This document shows, in pieces, positions 8,595-17,634 of a DNA stretch of 64,000 nucleotides. This DNA is from Burkholderia sp. FERM BP-3421 (GTDB lineage Bacteria; Pseudomonadota; Gammaproteobacteria; Burkholderiales; Burkholderiaceae). Both the position numbers and the translations under genes were made by a program. The stretch is taken from NCBI RefSeq assembly GCF_028657905.1, contig NZ_CP117782.1:2232001-2296000 (forward strand), in the 5' to 3' direction. Position 1 is the first letter of the stretch; each line of letters begins with the position of its first letter. The notes beneath the pieces are model-generated. The model worked only from the letters and a program-made list of their open reading frames with translations, was not told where the DNA came from and ran no database searches.

Positions 8595-9110
8595 ATGACC
8601 GAACCCCTTCCCGTTTCGATCGGCATCGCCACGCCCGACGACCTCGACGGCATTCTCGCGCTGCAGGCCGCCAACCAACCCGAACAGGGCGGCATGCTGT
8701 CGGTCAATTTCGCGCGCGACAAGCTCGTGCAGTTGATCGCCGACATGCCGTTCATCGTCGCGCGCCGAGGCGGCGACGTGACGGGTTTCCTGGTGACGGC
8801 TTCGCGCCGGACGTACGCGGACGTGCCGGTGATCCGCGCGATGTTCGGCGCCTATCCGGGCGCGGACGACGCCTATGTGTGCGGCCCGATCTGCGTTGCC
8901 GCCGACGAACGCGGCAGCGGCCTCGCGCGGCTGTTGCTGGACGAAGTGCAACAACGCCTTCCGGACCGGGAAGGCGTGTCGTTCATCCGTGATGACAATC
9001 AGGCCTCGATGCGGGCCAGCCTGCGGGCAGGATTTCGGGCGGTCGGGCATTTCACGCATCTCGACCGGCCGATGACGGTCGTGGTGACCGGCCCGCAACG
9101 AGCCGGCTGA
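8595..9110 (+). CDS. GNAT-family N-acetyltransferase
   Basis: Encodes 171 residues from ATG at 8595, preceded by AGGACG. The acetyl-CoA-binding motif A appears as ICVAADERGSGLARLLLDEV, and the C-terminal strand FIRDDNQASMRASLRAGFR is the GNAT motif B region. It transfers an acetyl group from acetyl-CoA to an unknown amine substrate. An upstream in-frame ATG at 8508 would add 29 residues but has no ribosome-binding site. The gene stands alone, following a ~290-nt gap that contains the direct repeats. Confidence 0.85.
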   Translation: MTEPLPVSIGIATPDDLDGILALQAANQPEQGGMLSVNFARDKLVQLIADMPFIVARRGGDVTGFLVTASRRTYADVPVIRAMFGAYPGADDAYVCGPICVAADERGSGLARLLLDEVQQRLPDREGVSFIRDDNQASMRASLRAGFRAVGHFTHLDRPMTVVVTGPQRAG

Positions 9111-9153
9111 ACACGCGCGGGACTTCGATGCGCCGGCGCGCGAATCAATGCGA

Positions 9154-9354
9154 TCAATGCGACTTCAGCGCGCCGACGCTTCGGTCGAGCGACTGCGTGT
9201 CGGTGGTCTGCTGCCACTCCTGCATCGCGCGTCGCCGCTGCAGCGGCGACATCACCATGAATTCGTTCATCTTCAACAAAAACTCGCGCTTGGATTTTTC
9301 CGGGAGCACGGCGAAGCACAGCAGCAGTGCCAGGATCCTCTTCGTATAGCGCAT
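9154..9354 (-). CDS. Small hypothetical protein with hydrophobic N-terminus
   Basis: Encodes 66 residues from ATG at 9354 with a good Shine-Dalgarno (AGGAGA). It opens MRYTKRILALLLCFAVLPEKS, which could be a short membrane anchor or secretion signal. It is followed by a charged helical stretch (LLKMNEFMVMSPLQRRRAMQEW). The family is not recognised. It converges on the GNAT gene and is the last clear gene before the AT-rich stretch. Confidence 0.55.
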   Translation of the reverse strand: MRYTKRILALLLCFAVLPEKSKREFLLKMNEFMVMSPLQRRRAMQEWQQTTDTQSLDRSVGALKSH

Positions 9355-10110
9355 GCATTCTCCTGCTCTGGGTTGATTTTCACGTGGGACGAACGCAAAC
9401 GCTCCGGACCCGCATCCAGACCGCGACGTCGGCCCACGGCCGATACAACGTTTGCGCGCACACGATCTGGCGTCTCGAACCGGTCGCGCGCCCGGCATCG
9501 CCAATGAAACGGTCTTGCATCGGGTCGGTCACGCGGCTCGGCCGACCCATCCGTTATCGGCACCATCATGCCAAACATAAATTAAAAATCCAACCAGGCG
9601 TTGATAGTACAAACCTCAAATTAAATAATTAATTTCTGGAACAAAAACTAAAAAATTACACACTCATTCGTTCACACCGGATCGCCCCGGACGCCGCTCA
9701 ACCCCGGCGGCAAAGGCCCACCCTGGGCTGCCGGCAATTTCATCTCCATGTCTTCCGTTCTATCGATTCATATTGGGAAACCTTGATTTGAATTAAGTTA
9801 GCCCTCGCCATTTCTTATTGATACGATCGAATCATGAAAAAATATACCCCTCAATTAATCTTGAAATAGACCTCGATATAATCGAGCCAGCCAGATCATC
9901 CCGGCACACGGATTGATCGCGAATGAACTTCCATCAGGTCACTCGTTCGTCATTGCGACGGCGACGCCTTCGGCCACCGGCACCGGACCGCGATCATGTC
10001 CCGCTTGACGGCGCAAGCCACCCTCCCGTGAAAACAGAATAGGCTGTCGATCCATCCCGGGCACAACCGCGTTCAGCAAGATCCACGCGGGTCCGGACCG
10101 GGCTCCGTGA
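9355..10110. other. Gene-free, partly AT-rich boundary region
   Basis: No convincing gene is seen. Bases ~9560-9900 are strikingly AT-rich for this genome, with runs such as AATTAAATAATTAATTT and many in-frame stops. The low GC and position at the edge of the accessory region suggest foreign or regulatory DNA. Confidence 0.6.
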
Positions 10111-10817
10111 TTACAGCGCCGGCTGCGCAAGCGCTTGCGGTTGGCGCAACAATTGCCGGCCAAACAGAATCATCCACAACGACGGCAGGGCCACGACCAG
10201 CATCTCGATACCGTCTGCGAACAGGGTGAATTCCGGGAAAAATCCAGACAGAAAGAACCAGCCGACAAACAAGCCGATGGCCTGCAGCAGGATTGCCGCG
10301 CCCCACTCCGCCCGCTTCAACAGGTTTCCGACAGTCACGGCCCAAAAAACGAAAACCGTCCACCACAGTTCTCGTTGCGCCTCGTTCGCAACGGGGTTTC
10401 CCACGCTGTGGCGGCGGCTTTTTCCGCCGCGTCGCCCTGTATGTACGCCAGCGAGAGAGGTTGAATAGCGGCGAGCGGGATCGCCGCGCCGCACATTCCG
10501 GCGGTCACGAAAAGCGCCACGGCCATTGCCGCCATATTGCCCAAAGCCCCTGCCTCCTCCTGGAAGGCGCGCCAGAGATAGCCGCCAATCACAAGGAACG
10601 GCAGATAGAACCCGAACACATCCGTGAGCATGGCCCAGCGAAACACACTGCGCGTCTCGTTCGACAAGGCCAGCACGGCGCCGCCGCGGAATACCATGCC
10701 GGTATCCCATCCCGTCACGATCCACAACAGCCCGAGCGTGACGTAAGCCAAGAGGCCGCCGCCGATGGCGCTCCAGGCCGTGAAGCGCAAAGTGTTGCGC
10801 GAGATCGCGTTCTTCAT
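10111..10817 (-). pseudogene. Polytopic membrane protein, frameshifted
   Basis: Two overlapping frames together give one protein of ~235 residues. The first runs from ATG 10817 (MKNAISRNTLRFTAWSAIGG) through about four membrane helices to QGDAAEKAAATAWE. The second continues with EAQRELWWTVFVFWAVTVGN and two or three further helices, ending FGRQLLRQPQALAQPAL. The break lies in homopolymers at 10393-10402 (GGGG-TTT-CCC on the + strand), and one missing base would restore a single frame. The family is not recognised. It lies downstream of the cytochrome c gene on the same strand, so it may have served the same electron-transfer system. Confidence 0.6.
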
Positions 10818-11097
10818 TTTCTGCTTCGAGACAAACAAGTCGTGATGCCGCCGGGATACCAGCGGATTGCATGTGTCATCCACCACGCCGAATCGGTTTT
10901 CCCGCTGCGGATCGAACGCGGTTCCGCCCGTTCCGCGACCGCGGCCGGACGGTTTCGCACCGCCGCACGGCCTCGCGACGCGCACCGATCCGGCCATCTC
11001 CCGCATGATGCACATCGTGCGATGCGTCTCGGTCGATGCCGTCGATTCGACCAAGGCGACCGCGCCGGCAACCGGCGCGCCCATGGAACGCCCGGCA

Positions 11098-11484
11098 TCA
11101 ACGCGGCTGCTTCAAGTAGCAGATCGTGGACGCACGTTCCGCGTCGTTCTTGATTCGGGTAAATGGCATCGTCGTTCCTGGCTTGTGGGCCGACGGCGCC
11201 TTGAGAAAGAGATCCCTTTCTTTTTCACCCCATTTTCCCGGGGATTCCGCGAGCGCCTTGCTGGACGAAAAGGCGGGAAGCTTGCCGATCGGCCACCCGA
11301 ACACGCCGAAGAGATTCGGACCGACGATCGTCCCCTTCGTCTTATCGATCGCGTGGCACAAAGCGCACTTTGTCTCGAAGACATGCTGCCCGGGATTCGG
11401 CGTACAGCCCTCCTCGACAAATGCATTGGCATGCATGACGCAAGCCGTTGCGAGCGAGACGGCAGCCATGGGGATGCGCCTCAT
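11098..11484 (-). CDS. Periplasmic c-type cytochrome (class I, cytochrome c family)
   Basis: Encodes 128 residues with a Sec signal peptide (MRRIPMAAVSLATACVMHANA). The haem-attachment motif CALCH is at residues 40-44, in the usual ETKCALCHAID context. IVGPNLFGVFG is typical of class I cytochrome c, and TTMPF near residue 104 is the probable axial methionine. The C-terminal helix has DAERASTICYLKQ. It should carry electrons in the periplasm between a dehydrogenase and a terminal oxidase or peroxidase. The gene is isolated, with the broken membrane protein ~280 nt downstream and the phosphoglucomutase remnant upstream. Confidence 0.85.
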   Translation of the reverse strand: MRRIPMAAVSLATACVMHANAFVEEGCTPNPGQHVFETKCALCHAIDKTKGTIVGPNLFGVFGWPIGKLPAFSSSKALAESPGKWGEKERDLFLKAPSAHKPGTTMPFTRIKNDAERASTICYLKQPR

Positions 11485-11739
11485 TCATGCCCCGCTGGCC
11501 GGAATCGGGCGATCGATGCGCCTCGATAATCTGCTGCCCGGTGTTTGCCGAATGCCGCGCGATCGCACCGGGATCGGGACACGATCGCACCGGTAGGCGC
11601 CCGGTCGACATGCGGAGCGCCGAATCGACAGCGCCGCCGCCGACAGGCATCGGCAGCGTCCGCGCCTCGCTTCGCCGACGCGCTGCCGCGACAGCCTGTC
11701 GCCCCGGTCGCCGGTTGATCGCGGCGCGCCGAAGCCGCG

Positions 11740-12415
11740 GTCCGGACGAAAAAAAGCCCATGACGTCGGTCAGGTCATCGATATACATGGCGAGGAAGTT
11801 GCACCAGTGTGTCGTTGCAGCATTCAGTGCCTTCGATAACGAGACGCGGCTTACCCCCGCGAGTCCCGCTTCGAGCATGCCGTTCGCCGCTGCGTCGATC
11901 CACCGTGTGATGTCCTCTCCGGCCGGGCCGCCGGTAGGCGGGTTGTATTTGATACCGCCGCTGTCCGGTGGATTGCGCGACGGCATCACCACAATTCCAT
12001 TGGCGAATCCGGCACTGCGTCCGCGGTTGTACTTCAGGATCGCGCGCGAAACGGCCGGCGCCGGCGTGTATTCGCCCGGCGGCGCCAGCATGACCACGAC
12101 ACCATTGGCAGCCCGCACTTCAAGTACGCTTGCCTGCGCCGGTTCGGCAAGTGCATGCGTGTCGATGCCGAGAAACAACGGACCGTCGATGCCGCGCAAA
12201 CATCGATACCGGCAGATCGCCTGCGTGATCGCGAAGACATGTCACTCGTTGAAGCTGCGGGTCACGCAGAGCCCCGGTGGCCCGACGTGCCGAACGTCAC
12301 ACGCTGCGCCGGGACGGCCGGATCCGGCATATCGGTGTAGTACGCGGTCACGAGCCGGGGGGCGTCGACACAACGCATAGGGCGCGGGACGGCCCGCCAG
12401 TGGACTGACAGGCAT
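11740..12415 (-). pseudogene. Phosphoglucomutase (pgm) remnant, N-terminal third only
   Basis: The minus strand spells the start of an alpha-D-phosphohexomutase in pieces. MPVSPLAGRPAP begins at 12415. A frame change leads to RLVTAYYTDMPDPAVPAQRV and the signature FGTSGHRGS. Another change leads to VTRSFNE, then an in-frame TGA at 12244-12242 where the family has Arg or similar. After that come HVFAITQAICRYR, RGIDGPLFLGIDTHAL, and a variant active-serine loop (VVMPSRNPPDSGGIKYNPP, where the usual form is TPSHNPP). It fades after YIDDLTDVM. The remaining ~350 residues of a pgm are missing. The enzyme would interconvert glucose-1-P and glucose-6-P; this copy is dead. Confidence 0.85.
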
Positions 12416-13137
12416 CCTGCGGGGGGCGGGCGGCGTGTGCTTCATCATGCCTCCCGTGTGGATCACTGCCGGGTTCCCGATCGCGCGGCACAGCCGATGA
12501 CTGCCCGCGTCTGCTCGACGGATTGCGAATATCGACATTCTCTACTCCCGAGCCCGCCGCGCGTCCGGGCGAAACGCGTTCCGGCATCGTTCGGCACGCC
12601 GGGCCCGCTCAATGTGCGGCCCGCTTGCTCATTCGACACTCGGGGTTGAGGATGATGGCGATGATGCGGACGAGATGCGCACGCGCCGAGGAAATCAGGC
12701 CGTCACATTCCAGAATCCATTCCAGTCGAATTCGCCAGAGCGCGGCATATGGCGTGATACGGGTAATGAGCCGCTCGAGAGCATCGTTCTCGCTCGATGT
12801 CCGAATGGGTCCTGGAAGCACTCCGTATGTCACGAGAGTCGCTAGGCAGCTTATGACGAAGCGCCGCACCGCTCTGCCCAGTACCGTACATTGAGCCGCA
12901 TCTCCCCATCCGCCTCGGTCGCATGCGCGCGTAGCCGCGATGCATCGACCGGGCGCGGCCCTTGATCCGCCTTTGTCCGCCATCGGACAGACATCGGGCC
13001 GGCTCTCTGCAAACGTGATCCTGCGGGCACATCACCATCCGGCCACGCACGCGCGCGGACCACTGCCGCGTGTTGCATTTCGCAAAGAAAGCACGCGAAG
13101 CACGGCGAGTCCGCAGTCATCCAGCAGGGTACTCAAC
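12416..13137. other. Stretch without a recognisable gene
   Basis: Open frames exist on both strands (for example minus 12609-12983, with a segment ALERLITRITPYAALWRI), but none has a ribosome-binding site or known family. A close pair of GTAC cores (12881 and 12886) lies ~250 nt before the antiporter start. Possibly eroded coding DNA. Confidence 0.4.
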
Positions 13138-14427
13138 GTGGCCGAAACGATCGGATGCCTCATCTTTGGCGCTTTGCTCATTTTCATGGGGCTCATCGGC
13201 TCGTCGCTCAAGCGTCTGCCGTTGAGCGCGGCCATGGTTTATCTTGGGATCGGCTTTCTGATCGGGCCGTCCGGTATCGGCTTCCTGTCGATGACACTAC
13301 CGGACGACGTCACGCATTTGCGCATCGCCGCCGAAATCGGCCTGCTGATCTCGCTGTTCGCCATTGGCCTGAGACTACGCGTCCCGCTCGTCGATCGGCG
13401 CTGGATGGTGCCGATTCGGTTGGGCTTTGTCGCGATGATCCTCACCGTCGCGTCGATCGCCGTTCTTGGCGTGGTCGCGCTCCATCTGAGTCCCGGCGTC
13501 GCGTTGCTGCTGGGCGCGATAATCGCGCCGACAGATCCCGTGCTGGCTCACGATGTCGGCGTGCGCGATGCCGGCGACGTCGAGGTCGTGCGTTTTTCGC
13601 TCTCCGCCGAAGGCGGAATCAACGACGGCACCGCTTATCCATGCGCGGCGCTCGGCCTGCTCCTGTGCCAAATCGGCGCGACATCGAACCTGCACTGGAG
13701 CATCGTCGTCGGCATCGCGTGGAGCATTGTCGCGGGCGTGACGACCGGCGGACTGATCGGCTCCGCGACTGCCCGGCTCGTCGCGTTCCTGCGCAGCCGT
13801 CACGGGCAGGCGCTCGGCCTCGAAGGCTTCTTCGCGCTCGGCGTGATCGCGCTGTCATACGGCGCGGCGCTCGCCATTCAAGGCTACGGGTTTCTGGCCG
13901 TGTTCGCCGCGGGCGTCGCGATGCGACGCGTCGAGCATCGATCGAGCGGCCAGAAGACGTCGAAGGCGACGCTCGGCATCGTGGACAGCGAGGATGTCGA
14001 AGCCACTTCCACCGATCCCGACAAAGCCCACGCGTTCGTCGCGGAATCAGTGATGGGATTCACGATCGAACTGGAGCACATTGCAGAGGCCGTGCTGATC
14101 CTTCTGATCGGCGCCCTCGTCTCGCGGTATTGGGCCGACATGCTGACGTGGATCTGTACAGCCGTTGTCGCCACGCTGCTGTTCGTCATCCGGCCGGCCG
14201 CCAGCCGAGTAGCGTTGATCGGCTCGCGCGCATCGCACCGCCAGCGCCGCTTGATCGGTTGGTTCGGCATTCGGGGCGTGGGATCCCTGTATTACCTGAT
14301 GCTGGCCCTCGAACAAGGGCCGCACGCGGAGCTGCTGCCGCTGGTTCCCTGGGTGCTGGCGATCATCGCGCTGTCGATCGTGCTGCACGGCATCTCGGCC
14401 ACGCCGCTGATGCGGCGCTACGCGTGA
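13138..14427 (+). CDS. CPA1-family monovalent cation/proton antiporter
   Basis: Encodes 429 residues from GTG at 13138, which has AGCAGGG 8 nt upstream; the long N-terminal extension of the frame is not hydrophobic. About 12 membrane helices are visible. The ion-binding helix motif is present as LLLGAIIAPTDPVLAHDVGV (the CPA1 PTDP element) and the second as SLSAEGGINDGTAYP (the ND-type motif). GIRGVGSLYYLMLAL near the C-terminus matches the GxRG element of Na+/H+ and K+/H+ exchangers. It probably exports Na+ or K+ in exchange for protons at the inner membrane. A short cytoplasmic insert (DSEDVEATSTDPDKAH) lies before the last helices. The NRAMP gene follows 150 nt downstream. Confidence 0.85.
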   Translation: MAETIGCLIFGALLIFMGLIGSSLKRLPLSAAMVYLGIGFLIGPSGIGFLSMTLPDDVTHLRIAAEIGLLISLFAIGLRLRVPLVDRRWMVPIRLGFVAMILTVASIAVLGVVALHLSPGVALLLGAIIAPTDPVLAHDVGVRDAGDVEVVRFSLSAEGGINDGTAYPCAALGLLLCQIGATSNLHWSIVVGIAWSIVAGVTTGGLIGSATARLVAFLRSRHGQALGLEGFFALGVIALSYGAALAIQGYGFLAVFAAGVAMRRVEHRSSGQKTSKATLGIVDSEDVEATSTDPDKAHAFVAESVMGFTIELEHIAEAVLILLIGALVSRYWADMLTWICTAVVATLLFVIRPAASRVALIGSRASHRQRRLIGWFGIRGVGSLYYLMLALEQGPHAELLPLVPWVLAIIALSIVLHGISATPLMRRYA

Positions 14428-14576
14428 GCGACGCGGCGGATGTCTCTTTCATGACCGGCAAGCCGTCCCGCGCCGCACTGTTCACCAGAGGATCGACTTG
14501 CAATCATCGCGTCGCTATCGTGCTTCGAAGGACGGGCGCGTGCCCGTGAGCCGATCCTTCTTCCCGGGGAACCGCC

Positions 14577-15857
14577 ATGAAAAAGCACCCTATTGCACTG
14601 TCGAAAAACCAGTCTCTGTGGGAGAGTCTCGGGCCGGGCCTGATTACCGGCGCAGCCGACGATGATCCGAGCGGCATCGCAACCTATTCCCAGGTCGGCG
14701 CGGCGTTCGGATACGGAATGCTGTGGACGTCCATCGTCACATTCCCGCTGATGATCGGCATCCAGATGGTCAGCGCGCACATCGGTCGCGTCACCGGCGA
14801 CGGGATAGCGGCCAACATCCGGAAACACTATCCGCCCTGGCTGCTGTATGGGCTCGTCGCATTGCTGCTGGTCGCGAACACGATCAACATCGCCGCCGAC
14901 ATCGGCGCGATGGGCGCGGCGTTGAAGCTGCTGATCGGCGGTCCCGCGCACTGGTATGCGATCGCCTTCGGGTCGACCTCGCTGATACTGCAGGTATTCG
15001 TGCCGTTTCCCCGCTACGCCCCGATTCTGAAAGCGCTGACGCTCGCGCTCTTTGCCTATGTCGCAACGGCGTTCATCGTCAAGATCCCCTGGGAACACGT
15101 TCTGTATGAGACGCTCGTTCCGTCCGTCACGCTCGACGTTCATTACGCGATCGGCGTCGTCGCCGTATTCGGCACCACCATCAGCCCCTACCTGTTCTTC
15201 TGGCAAGCCTCGCAGGAAGTCGAAGAGCAGCGCGCGACGCCCGGGGAAGAGCCGCTTCGGCGCGCGCCGGAACAGGCGCGTCGCAGCTTGCGGCGCATCA
15301 GGATCGATACGTACGTCGGGATGGCGTTCTCCAATCTGATCGCCTTCTTCATCATCCTGACTGCGGCTACGACCCTGCACATCCACGGGATGACGCAAAT
15401 CCAGACCTCATCCGACGCAGCGCAGGCGCTTCGCCCCCTGGCCGGAGAGTTCGCGTTCCTGCTGTTTTCCGCGGGCATCGTCGGGTGCGGGTTGCTCGCC
15501 GTTCCGGTTCTCGCGGGATCGGCCGCCTATGCCGTCGCCGAGGCGCTGCACTGGCGCATCGGACTCGGCCGTACGCTGCTGAAGGCGCGCGGCTTCTACA
15601 TGATCCTCGCGATCGCGATCGTGTTGGGCGTCGCGCTCAATTTCACCTCGATCGATCCGATTCGCGCACTTTTCTGGAGCGCGGTCATCAACGGGGTCAT
15701 CGCCGGTCCGGTGATGGTGGTGATCCTGCTGATGGCCTCCAGACGCGACGTCATGGGCGAGTTCGTGATCGCGCGCTGGCTAAGCGCCGTCGGCTGGCTC
15801 GCCACCGCGATAATGTTGATCGCCGTCGTCGTCATGATCGCGACATGGGGCATGTAG
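14577..15857 (+). CDS. NRAMP-family metal transporter, non-canonical binding site
   Basis: Encodes 426 residues with ~11 membrane helices. The N-terminus GPGLITGAADDDPSGIATYS corresponds to NRAMP helix 1, but the usual DPGN is DPSG. Helix 6, usually MPH, reads FGTTISPYLFFWQASQEVEE, lacking the manganese/iron-coordinating methionine. It is therefore a member of the wider NRAMP superfamily (COG1914) whose ion may not be Mn2+ or Fe2+. A hydrophilic, Arg/Glu-rich loop (EEQRATPGEEPLRRAPEQA) separates helices 6 and 7. It sits behind the cation/proton antiporter on the same strand, suggesting joint ion homeostasis under stress. Confidence 0.85.
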   Translation: MKKHPIALSKNQSLWESLGPGLITGAADDDPSGIATYSQVGAAFGYGMLWTSIVTFPLMIGIQMVSAHIGRVTGDGIAANIRKHYPPWLLYGLVALLLVANTINIAADIGAMGAALKLLIGGPAHWYAIAFGSTSLILQVFVPFPRYAPILKALTLALFAYVATAFIVKIPWEHVLYETLVPSVTLDVHYAIGVVAVFGTTISPYLFFWQASQEVEEQRATPGEEPLRRAPEQARRSLRRIRIDTYVGMAFSNLIAFFIILTAATTLHIHGMTQIQTSSDAAQALRPLAGEFAFLLFSAGIVGCGLLAVPVLAGSAAYAVAEALHWRIGLGRTLLKARGFYMILAIAIVLGVALNFTSIDPIRALFWSAVINGVIAGPVMVVILLMASRRDVMGEFVIARWLSAVGWLATAIMLIAVVVMIATWGM

Positions 15858-16181
15858 GCGACCCGCCGGCATGCTGCCGGGACGCGCGTTGCTTGCGTGG
15901 AGCCATGTCAGTGCAGATCGTCGGACTGCGCCGCGGTCGCCGGATCCCGCCGATCCGGCGCGCACTCTGTACGGTTTCGTACCGCATCGACGGTCCGTCG
16001 CCTGTACCGTATCAAGCATGCCGGACATCCGTGACGACACGACGCCAGACTGCACGCCGTTTGCCTGAACGAGACCGGTACGGCCCGCTCCGCATCGGCG
16101 GACACACGACTGGACGCCGCCGCACGGTACGTGGTTCAGCTGAATCAGCGATATGCCGCGCATCGATCAGAAGAGAACGTC
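15858..16181. other. Intergenic region with several GTAC cores
   Basis: No gene is seen in these 324 nt. It holds the full dyad at 15969-15982 and further single GTAC cores at 16004, 16078 and 16127, all upstream of the PRC-barrel gene. Confidence 0.6.
15967..15985 (+). promoter_or_regulatory. GTAC-N6-GTAC dyad, site 1 (upstream of PRC-barrel gene)
   Basis: CTGTACGGTTTCGTACCGC. Two GTAC cores 10 bp apart; the whole 19-mer is identical to site 2 at 17635. TACCGT lies 23 nt after the second core, a possible -10 region. It lies about 200 nt before the start codon at 16182. Confidence 0.6.
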
Positions 16182-16991
16182 ATGCTACGAAGTTTCAAGG
16201 AATTGCAAGGCGGCGCGGTTCGCACGAAAGACGGCGATCTCGGACACCTCAACCAGGCCTACTTCGACGTCGACGATTGGTGCATCCGCTACCTCGTCGT
16301 CAAAACGGGCGACCGGTCGCACGACAGGCAGGTCCTGATTTCTCCCTATTCCATCAAGCGCAACGGCGCTGGATCCAGCACGCTGCATATCGACCTGACG
16401 CGGCAGCAGGTGAAAGACAGCCCCGGTACAGACACGCGCCAGCCGGTATCCCGTCTTCACGAGATCGAATCCCGGCATTACTACGGCCACCCGGCTTACT
16501 GGGATGGGCCCAATCTGTGGGGAGCGGGCGCCTACCCGGATTTCGATCCGGCCGGACCGTCGCAGGATCCCGAAACCGGCCACTCGCGCCCCACCCGCAC
16601 GACACGGGCCGACGCGCTGACGGATACGCGCCTGCGCAGCACCGACGAGATCCGGGGCTATCGGCTCGAGGCCCCCGCCGGGCGCGTCGGCCGCGTATCC
16701 GATTTCATCTACGACAATGAAACATGGGTGATCCGCTATCTGGCGATCGACACGGGCAACCGGTGGCTGTCGAGCAAGACGGTGCTGATCGCCACTGACT
16801 GGCTCGACGAGGTGGACGGAAGCACGGAGACGGTGTCGACCGCGCTGACCCGCGACACGATCCGGCGGAGCCCGAAATACGATGACTCGCAAACCGTCTA
16901 TCGAAGCGATGAAATCGCGCTGCATCTTTTCTACGGCAAGCAAGGCTATTGGTCGAACGGCGAACCGTCCAGAGCCCACGACACCCTCTGA
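16182..16991 (+). CDS. PRC-barrel domain protein (two PRC barrels)
   Basis: Encodes 269 residues from ATG at 16182, preceded by AGAAGAGAA. Two PRC-barrel units are visible. Residues ~1-85 hold LQGGAVRTKDGDLGHLNQAY then DDWCIRYLVVKTGDR. Residues ~155-245 hold EIRGYRLEAPAGRVGRVSDF then ETWVIRYLAIDTGNRW. They are joined by an acidic/proline linker. Each unit ends in a Tyr-rich segment (HYYGHPAYW; LHLFYGKQGYW). PRC barrels are small beta-domains seen in RimM and photosynthetic reaction-centre H subunits. Soluble two-barrel proteins like this are common in environmental bacteria and are often stress-induced, with unknown ligands. No signal peptide is present. Confidence 0.85.
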   Translation: MLRSFKELQGGAVRTKDGDLGHLNQAYFDVDDWCIRYLVVKTGDRSHDRQVLISPYSIKRNGAGSSTLHIDLTRQQVKDSPGTDTRQPVSRLHEIESRHYYGHPAYWDGPNLWGAGAYPDFDPAGPSQDPETGHSRPTRTTRADALTDTRLRSTDEIRGYRLEAPAGRVGRVSDFIYDNETWVIRYLAIDTGNRWLSSKTVLIATDWLDEVDGSTETVSTALTRDTIRRSPKYDDSQTVYRSDEIALHLFYGKQGYWSNGEPSRAHDTL

Positions 16992-17080
16992 CGCCCGTGT
17001 GTCGCACTGCCCGGTCCCATGCGATCGTCACGCGGCCCAGCCGCCCGACACGTTCAGCCGGCCCTTGGAGGAGAAATTCC

Positions 17081-17332
17081 ATGTCCACGTTCATGCCCGT
17101 CATCTCGGCCAGGCAGTTCATCGAGCTGGTCAATCAACGCCTGTCCTCGCATCACGTATTCAAATCCGGCATGCGTGTGTTTCTCGTGAGGCCTGCGTCT
17201 ACGAACGACGATGTGACCGAGTTCGATTTTTTGCCGAGAACGCGTCGCGCGAGCGGCGTGGTCGTCTACATCGTCGACCAGGTGAAATCCCAATTCCTGG
17301 TCGAGCCCGACCTGAGGTTGACCGGCACCTGA
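17081..17332 (+). CDS. Small hypothetical protein, 83 aa
   Basis: ATG at 17081 is preceded by GGAGGAG, a strong Shine-Dalgarno. The protein (MSTFMPVISARQFIELVNQR at its start, FLVRPASTNDDVTEFDFLPR in the middle) is a mixed alpha/beta soluble polypeptide without signal peptide. The family is not recognised. It lies 89 nt after the PRC-barrel gene on the same strand and may be in its operon. Confidence 0.6.
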   Translation: MSTFMPVISARQFIELVNQRLSSHHVFKSGMRVFLVRPASTNDDVTEFDFLPRTRRASGVVVYIVDQVKSQFLVEPDLRLTGT

Positions 17333-17414
17333 CCGACGACTGCAATCGGGCGCGCGATCTCGCCTTCCGCGCCGAAATCATGACCTGCGCGGTCCGCGCG
17401 CGAAAGGAACAGAG

Positions 17415-17552
17415 ATGAAACACCGAATGCTGTTGCGACTGCTGGTCGCGTTGTCGCTGATCGCCAGCTTGGGCGCATGCTTGCTCGTCCCCGTCGGTGG
17501 AGACGACCATCACCACGACAACGGGTATCACGACGATCGCGGCCGCTATTAG
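17415..17552 (+). CDS. Tiny His/Asp-rich lipoprotein, 45 aa
   Basis: ATG at 17415 is preceded by AAAGGAACAGAG; stop TAG at 17550-17552. The N-terminus is a clear lipoprotein signal (MKHRMLLRLLVALSLIASLG) with lipobox LGAC and the lipidated Cys at residue 22. The mature part is only ~24 residues, ends in HHHDNGYHDDRGRY and is rich in His and Asp, so it could bind Zn2+, Ni2+ or Cu2+. It starts about 83 nt downstream of the previous small gene. Function is unknown, but the signal, lipobox and ribosome-binding site make a real gene likely. Confidence 0.6.
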   Translation: MKHRMLLRLLVALSLIASLGACLLVPVGGDDHHHDNGYHDDRGRY

Positions 17553-17634
17553 CACGCCCATCCGCCCGCCCGCGAGTGGCCTTCGATGAGCCGGCGGGTG
17601 ACACGCACGCGACGTATCGACGCCGCCACGCGAT

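Noticed and set aside
9939..10163. 74-codon minus-strand ORF in the AT-rich boundary
   Set aside because: No ribosome site, overlaps the membrane-protein remnant, no recognisable family.
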